Below are positions 10,804 through 23,950 of a stretch of 64,000 nt of DNA, piece by piece. The stretch is from Mallotus nudiflorus. Its lineage: Eukaryota; Streptophyta; Magnoliopsida; Malpighiales; Euphorbiaceae. The DNA is taken from NCBI GenBank assembly GCA_947683625.1, contig CANTUR010001443.1, positions 1,110,501 to 1,174,500 on the forward strand, written 5' to 3'. Position numbers and translations under genes: made by a program. The notes beneath the pieces are model-generated. The model was not told where the DNA came from, ran no database searches, and was given only the letters and a program-made list of their open reading frames with translations. Numbering within the stretch: position 1 is the stretch's first letter; each line of letters begins with the position of its first letter.

Positions 10804-13800
10804 CTGAATATATAGCCAAAAAAAAAAAACATATAGGTTAATGTCTTAAAATGGCACACAATAAGTGAACTTCTAGAACTTGCTTAAACAGAACAGATAG
10901 CAGGAGTTTGCAAATGCAACAGAATAATTAAACCATCAGGAAGCTAAACGAATTATATATCAACAGTAATTGACCAAGAAATACTTGTGTAGATTAAGAT
11001 ATTCCAAATATTTACAGATTTCAGTTGTACTACTTGAACAAAAAGTGGGATAAATTCTAATCATCAATTTACTTTTTCTAATCATGACATATTTTGCTAT
11101 AAGAAAAATAAATTCCTTCAAGAAGACCGTGAAATGCTGTCAACGGTGAACCAGACAAGCCCCTAACCAGAGAATGATTTTTACAACAATTAACTGTTGT
11201 TATCATATTGATTAATTGAACTGCAGCTTTATGTTGTATCTAAAACCTTTTTCTCTAAACTTCAAAATTTGAAATACATGGTTTAAAAGACCCATCATTG
11301 TGAAGTAAAATAGGGAAAGCAGAATGTATATTATGTTTATTCTGACAAAAATAGTGCTGTTTTTTTCATTTTCTTTTCCTTTTTCTCACTGTTTCTCATA
11401 ATAAAATTTTCACATCAGTAGCTTTCTACTTTGGCACAGGCTCTGTCCATATTATTTGCTCAGATGTATTGCAAGCCATACTTGAGTAACAGCTGAAATA
11501 ATTACAACTTCCAGGTCCTATGTAACATGCAGATTCCTACATGTTATATTGTCATGTTTTTCTTCAAAGAGATGAAAACTAAAACAAATGTGAAAGTACA
11601 GCAGTAACTTAAGAGGAAGGCTATGGCATATCCTCTTTCGCCAATCATGATCCCTCCAACATGTAAACATATTTGAAAGGCTGATTGACGCAATCAATAC
11701 ACTAACATCTACTCACTAAAATTTGCTGCTTTTATAACACAATGTAAAAATTCAACCTGCTTCTCATTTCAAACTCTTTTTTTTCTCCTCTGAAATGCAT
11801 GGTTCTTTTAAATTAAAAAAGAAAAATAGATGCAAATACATGCTTGGGAATGTGGTAATCTGCCTTCATTGGTCATTATATATTCTAAGCTTGATTGTTA
11901 ATGCAGTAAGAACTACAAGAAGAAACCAGTCCTCTAAATAATCCAAAACATGGTCAATACAACTGCAGTAGGAACCAACTGAACAAACACCTAGGGTAAT
12001 AGAATAGCCGTTTAGCTAATAACAGCAATCATTTCAGTGAACTAATTTTCTGTTAAAAACCAATACCATTACCTTTCTTGGCTAGTAGTTTTATAACAGA
12101 AACTTGTAGCAGATTTTAAGCATTCAACTTCTTTTTTCAACTACTACAACTTTTTCAAAAATCCCAAGGCCTAAAAACCAGATGGAGAGACATAAAATAT
12201 GTACACTGATCTTCATTCATTTTAAGAACATTTAATTGCATGTAAGTAAGACAATGTGATTGCCATCAGATCCAATTTTAAACATAAGAATCTATGCAAG
12301 ATTACCTCAATGATTGACCAGCAGATGCTAAGACCAGATGTTTAAATCCATATATTGCACACCTGATGAATCACCATTCTCCAACTAATTTTAACAATTT
12401 AGATCATCAAGGTGGTAAAGAAAAAGGAGTAGACAGAAATATTTTGAAAATAGGAAAAAAAACATGGGGATGGAAAGAGAGAAAAAAAAAAAAGAATTAA
12501 AACCTGTAACTGATTGTCGACAAAGTTGCTAATAATGGAATTTAGAAACACAATGAAAGAGAACTGAAAAACCGAAATTAGACAACGAAGGATCGCTGAG
12601 ATTGCTAAGGCTAAGCCAATTACTTTTTGTAGATTTTATAACCATGAAAACAATTAGAACTAGATCAACTGCACAAAGATATGGCCCTAAACAAATGTAG
12701 CTTGGTCCATGAAAGGAATTGAAACTAAATTGCATATGGAAGAAATATGGCAGAGCATTATTCTAAATATACCATTACATTTTCTTTCCCTGAGAACCAA
12801 ATTCTATAAGCCTAGAGGAGCACAGTAAGGCTAATCCAATTCCAAAATTCATTGCCCAAAGCAGAGGCCACACTTAGAACAAATATAATAATTATAACAA
12901 AGAATTTATTTTACCTCAAATAAGCATCCTGAATCTTCTGAAATTTTGAAGAAATAAGTTGGGTAGATTTTCTTACCACCACAACCTACAACATTGTTAA
13001 AAATTTAATTACATTGGAAGCAAATAATAATAAAATTGAGAAATCCATAAAGATAAAATACAAAAGATTACCCCTTTGACATTTTCAGATGATTTAGACA
13101 AGTAACATATTACTCTGGAGTCACATAATGACCCTAGTGCATTTAGATCACCCTCTTCAGCAATAAACAAATTCAACACTGTCATAATTGTAAACAAACA
13201 CCCCTTGACTAAGAAATCAACACCGCTACCAAAACTCAACGAAAGCAACCCTGAGAAATGCAAAAGCATCCACTTGGATTCTTTGTGCCTTGCAGGATGA
13301 GATTGCATCGTATCATATAATAAGTTCTGAACTGGGAGATAGATGCCAAACTGTTGAAAATAACCAAGAAAATGCAGTATGGAATTATATTCCTCATGGG
13401 ATGAGAAATCTGCTGAGGATTTCCGAAACCCCACGCACCTCAAGAACCTTGTAGCCTGTAATATTGAACTACTCATTAACTTCAGTATAGAAGCAAGAAG
13501 ATATATGTCTTGGGAGCCTGTTCCTCCTTTTTGAAATAAAGTACCGTTTATATCATTAGATGAACATCCCAGTATTAGGCAATTTAATATTGACAAAATC
13601 TCATCTGTATAGGATTCATCAAAAATGCCTATGTTATCCTTCACAAATGCAATAGAGGCAGCCACCAAGTCAAAGTTTTGACTTTTGGACTTGGCAACAA
13701 GATGATACAGTTTGTCCTCCATCGCTTGCTGAAGAAATGATTCAAAATTAAGTGGAGTACTACTATGAAAACTTGATTTGGAAAAGGAACCACTACCAGC

Positions 13801-16698
13801 CAAATGATGACTCTCGGGATAAAAACTAGACATGCGTCTGGTGTACAGTATGATACACCTTTCAAATGCCATTGAGTACCAGTCCATTAATTGGTCATCC
13901 AGCATCATATTCTCAGAAGCAGTGAAAATACCAATTACTTCAGAAACCAATAAAATCACATATGTCTGAAACATTTTTGAGGCAGAAAGCACAACAGGTT
14001 CGCGAAGCAAAGACAAAGCAGCTGACAAGCTGATTTCGGGGATCTTAAAGTCCTTCCCATGGCACCAAAATAATCTGTTGGTGAAATTTGCAAATGCTTG
14101 CTCACTGGAAACAGATAAAATAAAATGAGCACAAACCACCTCTAACACAATTCCAATATGACGATAACATAAATGGAAGTTGAATAGCATTTCGCTTTTT
14201 GAAGATGCAGAATCAATCAACAGAAAGTACTCTCTCAGTGACTTATGCGCCAAAAGCTCATCCGCAAACACCTAAAGATGGACTACAACATCAATTTGGG
14301 TTTGGCCACAAGATATCTTCTAAAAATTGTAGAAGAAGGTACAGGAAAGAAAACAGAACAAAAAGAAAAGACCTCCACTGAAATAACAAAATGCTTTAGA
14401 ACTCTAACAGAAATCATGTGATGGTGCAACAAGCATGAGAGAAACATGATTTTCACAGCTAGATAGAATTTGAATATGAACACCATACTAAGTGATAGAA
14501 AACAAAGTGTGAAATACACAGGTCAAATCACTACAGTGAAATCATTTAATGTTTGTTGATACCAGCATATGTTCAAAACATTATAATTCTATTCAGAGAT
14601 TTAGAAAACATGAATGCCTAATGCATATTTAAATAATTGAAAAATAATTAGATGCTTGAAAATAATTTAACCAATTGGCAAAACATATAAGAAAAGGACC
14701 TGAATAGATGATAAATCAGGTGGCAACAATACCCTAAACTAGGAAAATCTCTTCAAAAAGATATATATATCCCAGATGAAAAGGATAAAATTTGCAATAT
14801 GTTAAGCACAACAGTAGTTCTATCAACTTTAGCACAGCCACAACTGGACTGGTGGATGTTGCTATGATTTTTACATGACTTAGAAAACCATAGACCAGAA
14901 GAAAAAAGAGTTCATGCAAAGAACTCAACTTACAGAAATATATCTAAGAACTTCAGCATGTAAGTTTGACCAGATTCTTTGTGGTTACATTGAACAGAAT
15001 TGTGAATGGTGGCAAAAAAAAAAAGTCATAACTTGAACAGTGTAGTCAGTAGATATGTGCTAGCAACATGAGGATAGCACTGCATTTATACTGTCAGAAT
15101 CTTTTACATATCCAACTGCAATTCATGCCACAAAATTCCCTCCTGCCAGGGACAGATTAGCTTGTATCCAGAGTATTTTGTGAACCAAATAGTTATAGCC
15201 ATGTCTTCTCAATTTAAATGATAAATTATGCAGAAAGGCGTCAGCAAGTTATAAAACCAATACTGAGCTCTAATGAGGGCGGTAAGTACCTTAAATCATG
15301 ATAATGTATGAGGTTAGCACAATTAAACTCAAATAAATAAGTAACCTAATAATTGTTCTGAATGCATAGCTCATGATTGTTCTGCATGCATAGAAGCAGA
15401 ACATCTCAAAATAATTCAGGACTATCCTTTAAGCATGGTTGACAATATATCCATGCAAGAAAACCAAACATATGTCAGTATGTGTGACAACATTTACGTA
15501 ATATTCTTGCATACTTTTAAAAAAAAAAAAAAAAAAAAAGGTAGCCAATATAAAGTCAAAACTTCTTCAATTCACTGTAGGATTTCAAGTTGATGAAATG
15601 CAAAAGGGGGAACTAGGTTGGTCTGTGAGGATATAGATGCTACACTATAGAGATAGATAGAAAGATCGAAAGAGTGAGTTAACTGGAACTTTTTAGAAAA
15701 TAAAAATTAAAAGCAGCAATAGAAACTATCAAAAGAAGTCATAAAATAAAATAAAAGGAAAATAATAATAATATAGTTATTACCTCAAGCACAGCACATA
15801 GAAGTGTATAGCAGGAACCAGAAAGTTCGAGCGAAGGTTTTGAAGCAAAAGACTCCTCAGCAACAGAAGCAGTACAATCACTATTATATGTGCATTCAAC
15901 AGAAACCAATCTCTTAAAAGTAATTGAATTTGTCTCATTTCCACCATCACTACTCAACTCAAACGAAATCAATTTACCAAGTATTGAAAGAAGAATTTTT
16001 CCTTTTTCCATGAGAAGGTTTAGGTTGAATGGTTTTATGCAATCAATCAAACCCAACATTACCATACAACATCGCAGCAGCAATATTAGTTCTTCACCCT
16101 TTTCCAAAATACTCGTAATCAATGTACATTTGCTCCTGCCCCCGGCAGTAGTATGAACACTATGTAAAGCCGAGAATAACTCCTCAAATCTACTTTCTAG
16201 CTCTTTAAACAAAACATCAGAAAGATCATGGAAGTCTTTATATTTCAATTTGACCCGGCATTTGTCTAGCTCCATATCATCGGATTCACAATTAGAGCAG
16301 CGTATTGTGGATTTGTTCACAGATAAAAGAAGCAACATGATATGCAGTTTTTTGAAGTTTGATGAATTTAGACCCTGAAATTTAAGGGGAAAAAATGAAA
16401 GAAAAGAAATCAAATTGCAGATAATGAATTAAAACCCAAAACTTGAAAAGACTTGAGTGAAGAGCCCGCAACTTCGAAAGTGAAAAATCAGCACAATAAT
16501 GAACAGAAAAATCCGCATACCATTTTGCATTGCACCCAGTAGCTCAAAAAGAAAAGGCATAATACGAAGCACATAGCAGTTGGGTATCTAGAGAAGTACC
16601 TGCGGAGATCTAATTGAAGTTATCAAAGAGTGGAGAGTATGAGTATGAGACCGAGTCTCTTTGGTGAGGGGATGACGTTTCCTCTTCCTGAGACCCAT
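10467..16698 (-). CDS. Five-exon host gene, conserved-looking plant protein of unknown function (765 aa predicted)
   Basis: This is the only convincing intact host gene. Predicted exons (minus, 5' to 3'): 16698-16600, 16374-15784, 14271-13072, 12985-12915, 10803-10467. All introns are GT-AG and the phases agree (0, 0, 0, 2), giving 33+197+400+135 codons before TGA. The start ATG (GGAAATGG context) yields a basic N-terminus MGLRKRKRHPLTKETR. The C-terminus is also strongly basic (RRWKYEKMLKFRWKKRKLAW), suggesting a nuclear or nucleolar protein. The middle is leucine-rich and helical, HEAT/armadillo-like in feel, with no catalytic motif. I do not recognise the function; it may belong to a plant family annotated as DUF7812, from memory and unverified. 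No stop or frameshift interrupts the model. The other elements near it are mobile; its promoter lies within about 160 bp of a Mutator-like insertion. Confidence 0.82.
12915..12985 (-). CDS. Exon 4 of the unknown host gene (71 nt)
   Basis: The acceptor is ACAATGTTGTAG and the donor TATTTGAG/GTAAAA. It encodes VVVVRKSTQLISSKFQKIQD and AYL, then two bases of an arginine codon completed by the next exon. The perfect phase fit on both sides supports this short exon. Confidence 0.75.
13072..14271 (-). CDS. Exon 3 of the unknown host gene (400 codons)
   Basis: The acceptor is CCATCTTTAG and the donor TCAAAGGG/GTAATC, phase 0 at both ends. It is the largest open block in the window that does not belong to a mobile element. 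It starts VFADELLAHKSLREYF and includes the serine-rich segment SGSFSKSSFHSSTP. Confidence 0.9.
15784..16374 (-). CDS. Exon 2 of the unknown host gene (197 codons)
   Basis: The acceptor is TTAAATTTCAG and the donor CTTGAG/GTAATA. Phase 0 at both ends. It contains DVLFKELESRFEELFSALHS (helical) and LLLRCCMVMLGLIDCIKPFN, and ends SCYTLLCAVLE. Confidence 0.85.
16600..16698 (-). CDS. Exon 1 of the unknown host gene (33 codons)
   Basis: ATG at 16698 to the donor CCGCAG/GTACTT, phase 0. It encodes the lysine/arginine-rich start and ends SLITSIRSPQ. Joining directly to the exon at 16374 keeps the frame (SPQ then GLNSSNF). Confidence 0.7.
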
Positions 16699-16811
16699 TT
16701 CCACCACACAAATGCAGAGAAAATCTGCAAAATAAAATACAATAGAAACTTGCAAGTAAAGTCCAAGTGAAAATAGTTGCAGAGCTAAAATCAGAATTTT
16801 GAGGGTTTTGG

Positions 16812-16822
16812 TTTTGGCGGGA
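16812..16822 (-). promoter_or_regulatory. E2F-like site upstream of the host gene
   Basis: TTTTGGCGGGA (minus strand TCCCGCCAAAA) matches the E2F consensus TTTSSCGS and lies about 115-125 bp upstream of the start codon. E2F sites mark S-phase and growth genes in plants. A single short motif is weak evidence. Confidence 0.4.
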
Positions 16823-17291
16823 TGATATAGGGCAGAAACGTCAACCAAATTGACATAAAAAATTTTGAGTTAATTACTATAAACATGCCTGAGGTTTTAC
16901 CTATGACATTGTTATGTCCTTGTATTTTCAATAATTATTATAACATTCCTAATGTTTTGTTTCGTTCAACTATTACATCCTTACCGTTTAATTTACTGTA
17001 AGATGACCTAGGAGTTCTATTTAATCTCTAAACTTATAATGTAATTTTAAATTCATCCAAATCTTGTGTTAAATTAATATAAATTTTTTAACTTATTATG
17101 ATTTTATTACACAATAACAAATTTTTATTTTTAACATTAAAACAAAACTAGACCTCATTGATTTAAAATTAATACTACTTTAATCGAAATATGTAACTAA
17201 TACTATATTAATTAAAATTTAACATGTTGATGGGACTCAATTTTACTAATTGTTATCGTGCTACTATGATTTATATAATCGTTTTTATATT

Positions 17292-20200
17292 TGTAAGCAC
17301 CCAATTTGGGGATGCAATTGTGCACAATTGCAACGTAAGCCTCTATGATGAAATTCATTCAAAAATTGAACTTGGTTGTCGATTTCTAAACTTTGGGGAC
17401 TAAACTGCAACCATTTTTTTAGGATTTAATTGCAAATAAATTAATTTTTTAGGGGTCTTTTGGTAATTAAAAGTTAAAAAAATTAAAATTAGGATCGGCA
17501 TTGCACAATATTGACGCGTAAAAGTCCCGTTTTTTGATTTTTCACGTATTTTTCTTATTTTTTATCAATTTTTTTAGTGTTTTGATTGGTTAAAAATTGA
17601 ATTTTTATTATTAGTTTTATCTGAAAAAGATTTTTGACGCATTCAAAACATGAAACTTTCAAAAATCAAATCTTTACCAGAGGAGATGAGTCTGTTCCTC
17701 CTGATAAGGAGATGAGTCTATTCCTCCAAAAGAGGAAGTCAGTACGCGCAGACTCTGCATTTAAAAGTAGAGTCTACATGCGTGCGGGGAGGAGGATTTT
17801 TTTGGAAGGCGGAGACTCACACAGAAGGAAAAGGGGGAGACTTACACATAAACCCTAAAAAACTTAGATGCCACTGGAAACACCTGGTGTACCAAAAATT
17901 TCCATTTTTTTGTCGAAGCTCTTTTTTATATGCTTCTTTCAACAATAACGATTCACCATTGTTTTTTTTTTTAATTTGAGTTCAGAATCAACAACAATTC
18001 AATTTCAACGATGAAAATCCTAGTCTAAGGGGCTAAAAAGGGCATTTGCACATCATCTAAATCTTTAGTGTTATTTTATGTCACGACCCAAAACAGGGGC
18101 AATGACCGGCACTAGGGAACGGGAATTATTTTGAATCCGGAACCCGTAGAAAGCCTTAAAAATAAAATAAAAGCATGCAACAATAATAAAAATAAATAAA
18201 ATATTTTACAGCGAAAATTAAAATCTCATATGCAATAAATATAATCCACCAACTCATTTGATAAAACAAACTAAACTCATATATATATAATCTTTTAATA
18301 CAAATTCTTGTTTCAATTCTTTAAAATACAAATCTCCAACATATATAAAACATACTGCTCACCAAAATAACTACTGCAGTGTCTAGAATACAAAATAAAA
18401 TTAAGTAAGCAGTTTACGTAGTAAAGTCGGGGCAGAAAAAATCCGGCGTAAGGGTCTACTACTGAGGTCTGAAGAAAAAGACTCTCCTAAAAAATAGTCA
18501 ATGAAGGGGAGTCAGACTTCACTGAGTGAATTGTTATAATATATATACATGCATAGCTAAATGACAAATGCATACATCCAATAGTGTATATAATAGATAT
18601 ATATACAGGCAAATACACACAGATGCAGCAAAATCATTTTATATAAATACTGAAAATAATATTCGTTTATGAAGGATCAAATAAAACCCTAAATGATTGC
18701 AACCTCAAATAGTGTTAGACAACACTCTAGCCATACATGCTCACTTAATCTAAATAAATTCACTTGTTCCATTTGGACAGTAGACTAGCCCCGAGACACT
18801 AAGTTAACCGAGCTCCAACAGTCTGACTGTCAGTGTGATTGGCCCCGAGACACTTGGTCAACTGAGCTCCAGCAATCACACTCTCAATCACATCACACAT
18901 CAAATAAATCAATCCAATCAATATCCATAAATAGGTTAGTAATTTAACCTACATTCTATCATCGTACCGGTATGTACTCGATCCTAGTGGTGCCCACTAG
19001 GTAACACGTTCTATTGATATTCTTCATTCAAAATAAATTCATTCATTCATGAAATAAATGATGCATGACTTTAAGTAAAATAACAATATAAACCATATAT
19101 ATACTAGCAATATATCAAAAATAAACCAAGTATATTTCGAGTATATATACGTCGAATAAATTCAATTTAATTATAAAATAAACTAGAAATAAACTATAAA
19201 TATACTTAAAAACATTTTAGGTATAATTCAATAATAAAACATGCATTTAATTTAAAATATGCCTAAAATATACCTAAGCAATTATTAAACCATTCATGCA
19301 TATTTCATAAAATTTAAACATACATTTCTAAAACATGTATCCTAAAACACGTATATATAAAATAACAACTCACAGTTATGCACTCCACCAGACGGGTCCG
19401 ACGGGCCTGGTCCACTAGGCCTTGGTCTCGACGCAACTAAACAAACAAACGACAATATGAAATCAGAATAAATCTAACGTAATTCTAGAAACTCGATATA
19501 AAAATACCGAACACAGAATCAGAATAGAAATTCGACCGGATATCACATTTTACGAGAATTCTATCAAAAATTTGATAGAACCTTCCCTGTAAAATTGACA
19601 TCTCTCTACTCAAAAGAGTAGAGTTGGTCCTGCAAAAAAACACACTTCAAATAAAAACAGTCTCACAACCCCTTGGTCGGACTCCCAAACTACAATTCCA
19701 CCGACCGAGGTTCACAATTCACGAAATATGCACAGAATACATGAAAATGCCAAAAATACCAAAAATACCCTTTATATACCAAAATATAGTAATTAGATAT
19801 TTAAAACACTGAAAATAATTATTTAACCGATAATTACAATAAAACCATAGTTTTAATAAAATACTATTAAAAATCCATAATTCTCAATAAATTCATAAAT
19901 ATTAACCAAAATACATTTTATAACTCCAAATTACATAATTAGCCCAAAAACATATTAAAAATCAATAAAAACTCATTTATTTACAAAAATAGTATATTGT
20001 ATATAATTTGAAAATAATTTACGAAAAATATTTTTAATTAGTTAAAAATACTAAATAATTTATAAAAATAATTTTTATACCTCAAATAACTATTAAAACT
20101 AATTAAATTAAATTTTTAGCCAATTATTACCAAATTACCAAAATACCCCTAGTTATATATAAATTCACATAATATACTATAATTATTCAAAAATTCACTA

Positions 20201-22778
20201 AAAATAGTATAATTACTCAAAAATTAATTTCTCAACATATAATTCAATAAAATCAACAATTATACTCAATTAACCAATTAATTTTAACAAAATACTTAAT
20301 TAACCTAATTTTCTAAAAATCACCTAAACTAAATAAATTCATAATAATTATAAAAAAATCATAAAAATTACAAATAAATTTCTAAAATTCATTTTAACAC
20401 CTATAAAAACCCCATAAATTACAATTTCATAATTTATTTAATTAATTTACGAAAATTAGAAAATATTAATAAAATAATCAAAAATTCACAAAAATCAAAA
20501 TAATTCCCAAAAATTCTACAAAAATTACAGAATGTATATTGAGCTACTAGGATCAATATTTGTGAAGGAATTTAGCTTGAATCATTAAAATCAAAGCTCA
20601 AAAAAATCAAGAACTCATATAGGCCGAAATTGAAAATTGGAAACCTAGGAAAATCTAGACCAAATCAAGTGGAACCAAGCTTATAAATGAACTCACCGGA
20701 ACTCAAGGAAGAGATAGAGTCCAGTGGCACTCAAAATGGTGGCCGAAAACACGTTGATCGGTGATGAGGGTGATTTTCGGTCTCCTTGGCTTTTCACGGC
20801 CAAACGACGCTGGAAAAGGGAAGAGAGGGTGGCGGAGGAAGCTTGGGAAGGAGAAGGATGGCTGGGAGGCACTCTGCCGGCATGAGAACAGAAGTTGCAG
20901 CAGTGGAGGGGGAAAAATGGCATCGGGAGCTTAGGAGGAAGAAAAATGGCAATATCGTAAATAAACTAAACACTCATTTTATATATATATATATGTATAT
21001 ATATATAGGTAACTTTAATTATTATATTATTATATTATTATATTCAAAATATTTATACACCACACATATTAAAATAATAATATTTACATACATATACATA
21101 TATATAACACACATTAATTATTAAAACTATATAATATAGATTTAATTAAAAATAAACCCTAATTATTTAAATGTGTATATATATGCTTGTACACGTATGT
21201 ATATTAATACGACAATTAAAATCGTGCATGGACTCATGCAATTACATAAAACCGACCAATATAATTAATAATTATTTATTTAAGTTTTAATTTCTCCGAA
21301 AATAAAACTCTCGAAAAAATTTTACGTAAGAGACTTAAAATAATTAAAAATAATTTTAATAAATTATAAACTAATTAAATAATCAAATATATATATAAAT
21401 TATTAACACTGCATATTCCGATGCAATTTAAAATTATTTAAAAACTCGGGATATTACATTTTCTATTTGATTTTTTGCTCTTTTCTATTATTTTTTGTTT
21501 ATGATTTTTCTTTTATTTTTTGTTATTGTTTTGATTATTTAATTTCACTACTAATCTGATTAAATTTGTGTTTTGTTTTGATGTCTGCATGTGGATTGAG
21601 GAGGATACTGTCTATGTTTTGATGAACAAAAGGTCAACGGAATGCCATGTAAAATCCTATGTATTTTCCAATAGAACTTAGGATTTTTTTATCTTTATTT
21701 TGCATTTTGGAATCTTGTGTAGTTTTTTATTTATGGATGTATAATTGTTTAATTTTAGATTTTGTACGTAGTTTGTAATAACCCCAGTAGTGAAAATAGT
21801 AAAAAATTTAATTTTCTGCACTTTAAAATTAATTAGTAGAACTAGGTTCACTGGGTAAAATTAATTAAAATCAATGGTAGCTTTAGTTAATTAGGGTTTG
21901 TATATAATTAAATTAGGTTTTTTTTTAGAAATCATATGTGAATGTGTTTTGATTTGATTTTGTTATGTTTTTTTTTTTATGTTTTTGGGCCCCAAGCCCA
22001 CGTTTAGGTCTAACCCATTTAATAAATAGTCTTAAAAATGGTTTAAGACTTTAAATAATTAAAATCAATTTAGGCACATTAGGTTAATTAGATTTTAGGC
22101 CCACTTAGTTAATTAAAAACTTTTTTAGACTTAGCTCAGCCCATTTAAATTCATTTTTTTTAAAATAAATAGACTTAGGCTCACATTTCATTTAAAATAA
22201 AATCAAGTTAAACTTAGGCCCATTAATTTAATTTTCCTTTAACATTGAATAGACTTAAGCCCATTTTTAGACAAAGTAAAATAAATAGATTTAGGCTCAC
22301 TAATTAATTAAAATGTAAGCTCACTTTTAGTCTCTTTCTCACTTGTAAATAAAATGTAAATCTAGCTAATTTTTTAATAAAATTAACATAGATTAGACTT
22401 AGGGACAACGCGATCCTGAGTGCATTTTTATGTATAATTTTTTGACTAGATGCCTAGGGTTAGATGAATGTTAAATAGGGTTTAATAAAATTGCATGTAA
22501 TTAGAGGATGAAATAATCATTTATAAAATTTCTAAATGAACACGAGACTAAGAGAAGTTAATATTCCGTATTCAGAATCTCCTGGTTGTGATGCTAGCTT
22601 TCTTTTAGGGAATTGAGTACCATCTTTTCGATTTGTCTCAGTTATTATCCTGGGTGGCGACTCCTCATCTCCACGCCATGTCTATGTGACAGTAGTTAGT
22701 GTGTTCTCTAAGACCCTGAGCCTAAATAGTGTCACGATTGCTAAAATCTTGGACGCGTGCTAAACCCCGTCGTCTACA
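17292..22778 (+). mobile_element. Solo LTR, Tat-like Ty3/gypsy, interrupted by a family G LTR
   Basis: It starts TGTAAGCACCCAATTTGGGG, ends CCCCGTCGTCTACA, and is flanked by a perfect 5-bp ATATT duplication (17287-17291 and 22779-22783). Without the nested insertion it is about 2.1 kb. Near its 3' end it holds GGGTGGCGACTCCTCATC and a GTCTACA terminus, features I associate with Tat/Ogre-type plant LTRs. The lineage is inference from memory; the LTR boundaries are directly supported. No internal coding region remains. Confidence 0.82.
18079..21458 (-). mobile_element. Solo LTR of family G (copy 2, 3380 bp)
   Basis: In the minus orientation it runs from TGTAATATCCCGAG (21458) to GGGTCGTGACA (18079). 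It keeps the hairpin module (near 18983-19005), minisatellite units (18780-18870), the GTTGCGTCGAGAC block (19425), the TTTTTTTGCAGGACC acceptor-like site (19630) and the CT-rich leader (20690-20950). Flanks TTTTA and TTTTC agree at four of five positions, consistent with an aged target duplication. Confidence 0.92.
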
Positions 22779-23329
22779 ATATTGATTACAATTTATCATA
22801 TTGGTGTGTAATCAATTTTGCAATTGACATCATACCAATGCGATTTATGTAATTAGTCTCCATCAATTAAGGTTTACCATACTAATATGAACTCAATTTT
22901 TATTATTAACATTGCACCCTAAATGAGGGCTTGCCATACTGAAATAAATTTTTTAATGAGATTTGATAATTGTGATTCTCAAAAAACTTGTAAATAACAT
23001 GTGTGTATAATAATTTTAATGAGATTTGATCATTAAGTAAATGTCAATATGATAAATCCTAATTAGTATAAAATTGATTACATAGTCATATTGGAATAGT
23101 GATAATTCTAAATAAATATGTTTCAAATTTTATTTGTATATTAAAAATAAAAATTATTTAAAAATTATAATTATTATTATTATTATAATAGAAACATAAT
23201 AAACTAAGAATTTATATTAATTTGGTAAAAAATTGAATGAATTCAAAATTATATTATAAGTTCAAGAACTAAACAGAAATTTTAGTATTTCAAATTGATC
23301 CATTTAATGATAAATTAAATGGCAGAGAT

Positions 23330-23819
23330 TAGGGATGTAATTGAGCCGAGCTGAGCTTTAGCTAGTTTGGTCTTAGTTCGTTTATAAATGAGTCAAGCTC
23401 TCTATCCTAATTGGTGTTCACAATCTATTTACTAGTTTAAACAAGCCTAAAAAAAAGTTTAAAAAATATAAATTATAAATTAAAATTATACATTTAAAAA
23501 TTTAAAATAAATTATTTATTAAATAAATTACAATATATTTAATAAAAATTATGATTGTATTTTAATAATATATTTTTTGAAATATTTTTTATAATATGAA
23601 TTTATATATTATATATCTAAAATCAAATTACTAAATATTAAAATTACGAACTGACTCACGAGCTTCTATTTGAGTTTGTTCACGAGTTCCATAAATCGAG
23701 TTTTGTATAGGTTGAGTTTGACTCGTTTATTAATAGGTTTCAATATACGAGCTCGAATGAGTTTTTATCGAACCAAATGTCAAACTGCTCGCAAGTGGCT
23801 GGACTCATTTACACCCCTA
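23330..23819. mobile_element. hAT-type MITE, 490 bp
   Basis: Terminal inverted repeats TAGGGATGTAATTGAGCCGA (left) and TAGGGGTGTAAATGAGTCCA (right, inverted) bound a non-coding AT-rich interior. The 8-bp flanks GCAGAGAT (23322-23329) and GCAGGGAT (23820-23827) agree at seven of eight positions, the TSD length of hAT elements. The insertion splits the right inverted repeat of the Mutator-like element and is therefore younger than it. Confidence 0.82.
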
Positions 23820-23950
23820 GCAGGGATATAATAATTTAACAAAGTAAAATTTTAAATGTGTTTAAATTAATTATTGAAATACAAATTACTATTAGGTTAA
23901 ACCTTAGGGATATTGTAGTAATTAATCCAATAATTAATCCAAAAAATTTT

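Larger units (their letters stand above)
16867..23940. mobile_element. Mutator-like (MULE/MITE) element, non-autonomous, expanded by nested insertions
   Basis: The left end GAGTTAATTACTATAAACAT and the right end, read inverted, GGATTAATTACTACAATATC form long terminal inverted repeats. Similarity continues for well over 100 bp (TGAGGTTTTACCTA against TAAGGTTTAACCTA, TTGTATTTTCAATAATTA against TTGTATTTCAATAATTA). Both ends are flanked by the same 10-bp AAAAAATTTT (16857-16866 and 23941-23950), the TSD size expected of Mutator-like elements. The right inverted repeat carries an extra 12-bp copy of its terminus. After removal of the nested elements about 1.1 kb remains, with no coding capacity. 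Class assignment rests on TSD length and long TIRs, and no transposase is present. The TSD is A/T-only, so part of its match could be chance. Confidence 0.72.

Noticed and set aside
13641..13865. Open frames overlapping exon 3 on the same strand, and 14199-14381 on the other
   Set aside because: Shadows of the coding exon or its edge, without domain or start context.
16521..16542. A 22-nt extra exon of the host gene between exons 1 and 2
   Set aside because: It has acceptor- and donor-like edges but breaks the frame after exon 1, whereas direct splicing of exon 1 to 16374 keeps it. A start at the ATG ending this mini-exon remains a weak alternative.
16588..16848. Longer N-terminus of the host gene beginning near 16848
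   Set aside because: No ATG supports it; the first ATG in this frame is at 16698.
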